From Candidatus Sulfopaludibacter sp. SbA3 (GTDB lineage Bacteria > Acidobacteriota > Terriglobia > Bryobacterales > Bryobacteraceae): a stretch of 6,130 nucleotides of DNA. Under the pieces are notes generated by a model. It saw only the letters and a program-made list of their open reading frames with translations, made no database searches and had not been told where the DNA came from. Shown here piece after piece: positions 5,495 through 6,130 of the stretch. The stretch spans positions 1 to 6,130 of the forward strand of contig CAMDKT010000383.1 of assembly GCA_945900935.1 (NCBI GenBank), given 5' to 3'. Every line of letters begins with the position of its first letter. The first letter of the stretch is position 1. The position numbers and the translations under genes were made by a program.

Positions 5495-6130
5495 ATGGAA
5501 TTTCTGTTCAACAGCCTGGTGGAATTGATCACGCAGACGGCCACGAATTTGCCGCCGGATGTACGCGCGGCGATGGCGCACGTGCTGGATGTGGAGGCGC
5601 CCGACACGCAGAGCGGGCAGGCGCTGAACATCATTGCGAACAATATCGATATGGCGGCGACGGACGAGCAGCCGATTTGCCAGGACACGGGGATGCCCAC
5701 GTTTTTGGTTCATACGCCGGTGGGGGTGAACCAGATTGCGCTGAAGAAAGTGATTCTCGCGGCGGTCGCCGAAGCCACGCGGCGGGGCAAGTTACGGCCG
5801 AATTCGGTGGATTCGCTGACGGGGAAGAACTCGGGCGACAATTTGGGGCATGAGACGCCGGTGATCCATTGGGAGCAGTGGGAGTCGGATGAGATTGAAG
5901 TGAAGCTTATTTTGAAGGGCGGCGGGTGCGAGAACAAGAATATTCAGTATTCGCTTCCGGCGGAGTTGGAGCATGTGGGGAAGGTTGGGCGGAATTTGGA
6001 GGGCGTTCGGAAGTGTTTGCTTCATGCGGTATGGCAGGCGCAGGGGCAGGGGTGCGCGCCTGGGGCGTTAGGAGTTTGTATTGGCAGCGACCGCGGGCAC
6101 GGGTATTTTCTGGCGAAGGAGCAGTTGTTC
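5495..6130 (+). CDS. Class I (Fe-S) fumarate hydratase, alpha/N-terminal part, truncated by window end
   Basis: The 212 codons present run open to the window edge. The protein matches the N-terminal (alpha) domain of iron-sulfur fumarases of the FumA/TtdA type, which interconvert fumarate and malate in the TCA cycle using a [4Fe-4S] cluster. Visible signatures are ICQDTGMPTF with cluster ligand Cys62, RPNSVDSLTGKNSGDNLG (101-118), LKGGGCENKN (140-149), LEGVRKCLLHAVWQAQG (168-184) and GCAPGALGVCIGSDRGHGY, where Cys187 aligns with the second cluster ligand. The third ligand should lie beyond the window. The related tartrate dehydratase alpha subunit is an alternative. ATG at 5495 lies 12 bp after the adaptor gene, preceded only by a weak GTGGA. 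Whether the beta domain is fused or a separate gene cannot be seen. Confidence 0.92.
   Translation, partial: MEFLFNSLVELITQTATNLPPDVRAAMAHVLDVEAPDTQSGQALNIIANNIDMAATDEQPICQDTGMPTFLVHTPVGVNQIALKKVILAAVAEATRRGKLRPNSVDSLTGKNSGDNLGHETPVIHWEQWESDEIEVKLILKGGGCENKNIQYSLPAELEHVGKVGRNLEGVRKCLLHAVWQAQGQGCAPGALGVCIGSDRGHGYFLAKEQLF

Noticed and set aside
4909..5700. A 263-codon minus-strand open frame
   Set aside because: It is antisense to the adaptor and fumarase genes, both clearly supported by family motifs; it is Ser/Ala-rich low complexity typical of GC-rich shadow frames.

Overview
This 6.13 kb window is a compact, GC-rich stretch of bacterial chromosome with nine protein genes, two of them cut by the window ends. 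Several features are reminiscent of a soil acidobacterium of the Solibacter/Bryobacter type: the gene mix, frequent TTG/GTG starts, weak ribosome binding sites and Ala/Arg-rich proteins. That placement is a guess from overall character, not from a marker gene. I saw no transposase, integrase, phage gene, CRISPR array, tRNA or rRNA.

Left part (1-1717). On the minus strand lie a plant-NIT-like nitrilase (109-981) and, overlapping its stop by 4 nt, the first 37 codons of a YceH/DUF480 protein that runs off the left edge. Divergent from the nitrilase, only 10 bp away, is an RluB-type 23S rRNA pseudouridine synthase (992-1717, TTG start).

Middle (1706-3203). A 398-residue minus-strand protein of unknown family (1706-2902, TTG start) converges on rluB and overlaps its 3' end by 12 bp. 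Next comes the only real non-coding stretch, about 300 bp (2903-3203). It has an 8-G run, a short perfect dyad and a possible fragment of a degraded gene.

Right part (3204-6130). A tightly coupled minus-strand operon encodes two half-size ChrA-type (CHR family) membrane proteins (4463-3933, then 3936-3415, joined by an ATGA overlap). A 72-residue zinc-ribbon protein (3422-3204) follows, overlapping the second transporter gene by 8 nt. The two transporter halves most likely form one heterodimeric anion transporter. Divergent from this operon is an HlyD/RND-type periplasmic adaptor protein (4490-5482) without a visible transporter or outer-membrane partner. It is followed after 12 bp by the N-terminal part of a class I (iron-sulfur) fumarate hydratase (5495 to the window end).

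The genes do not add up to one pathway. They look like housekeeping and accessory metabolic genes packed with minimal intergenic space. The points most worth a second look are the split chromate-type transporter coupled to a zinc-ribbon protein, the short-loop plant-like nitrilase with its 10-bp divergent spacer, and the unassigned 398-residue protein. I did not find a clear new defence or mobile system.
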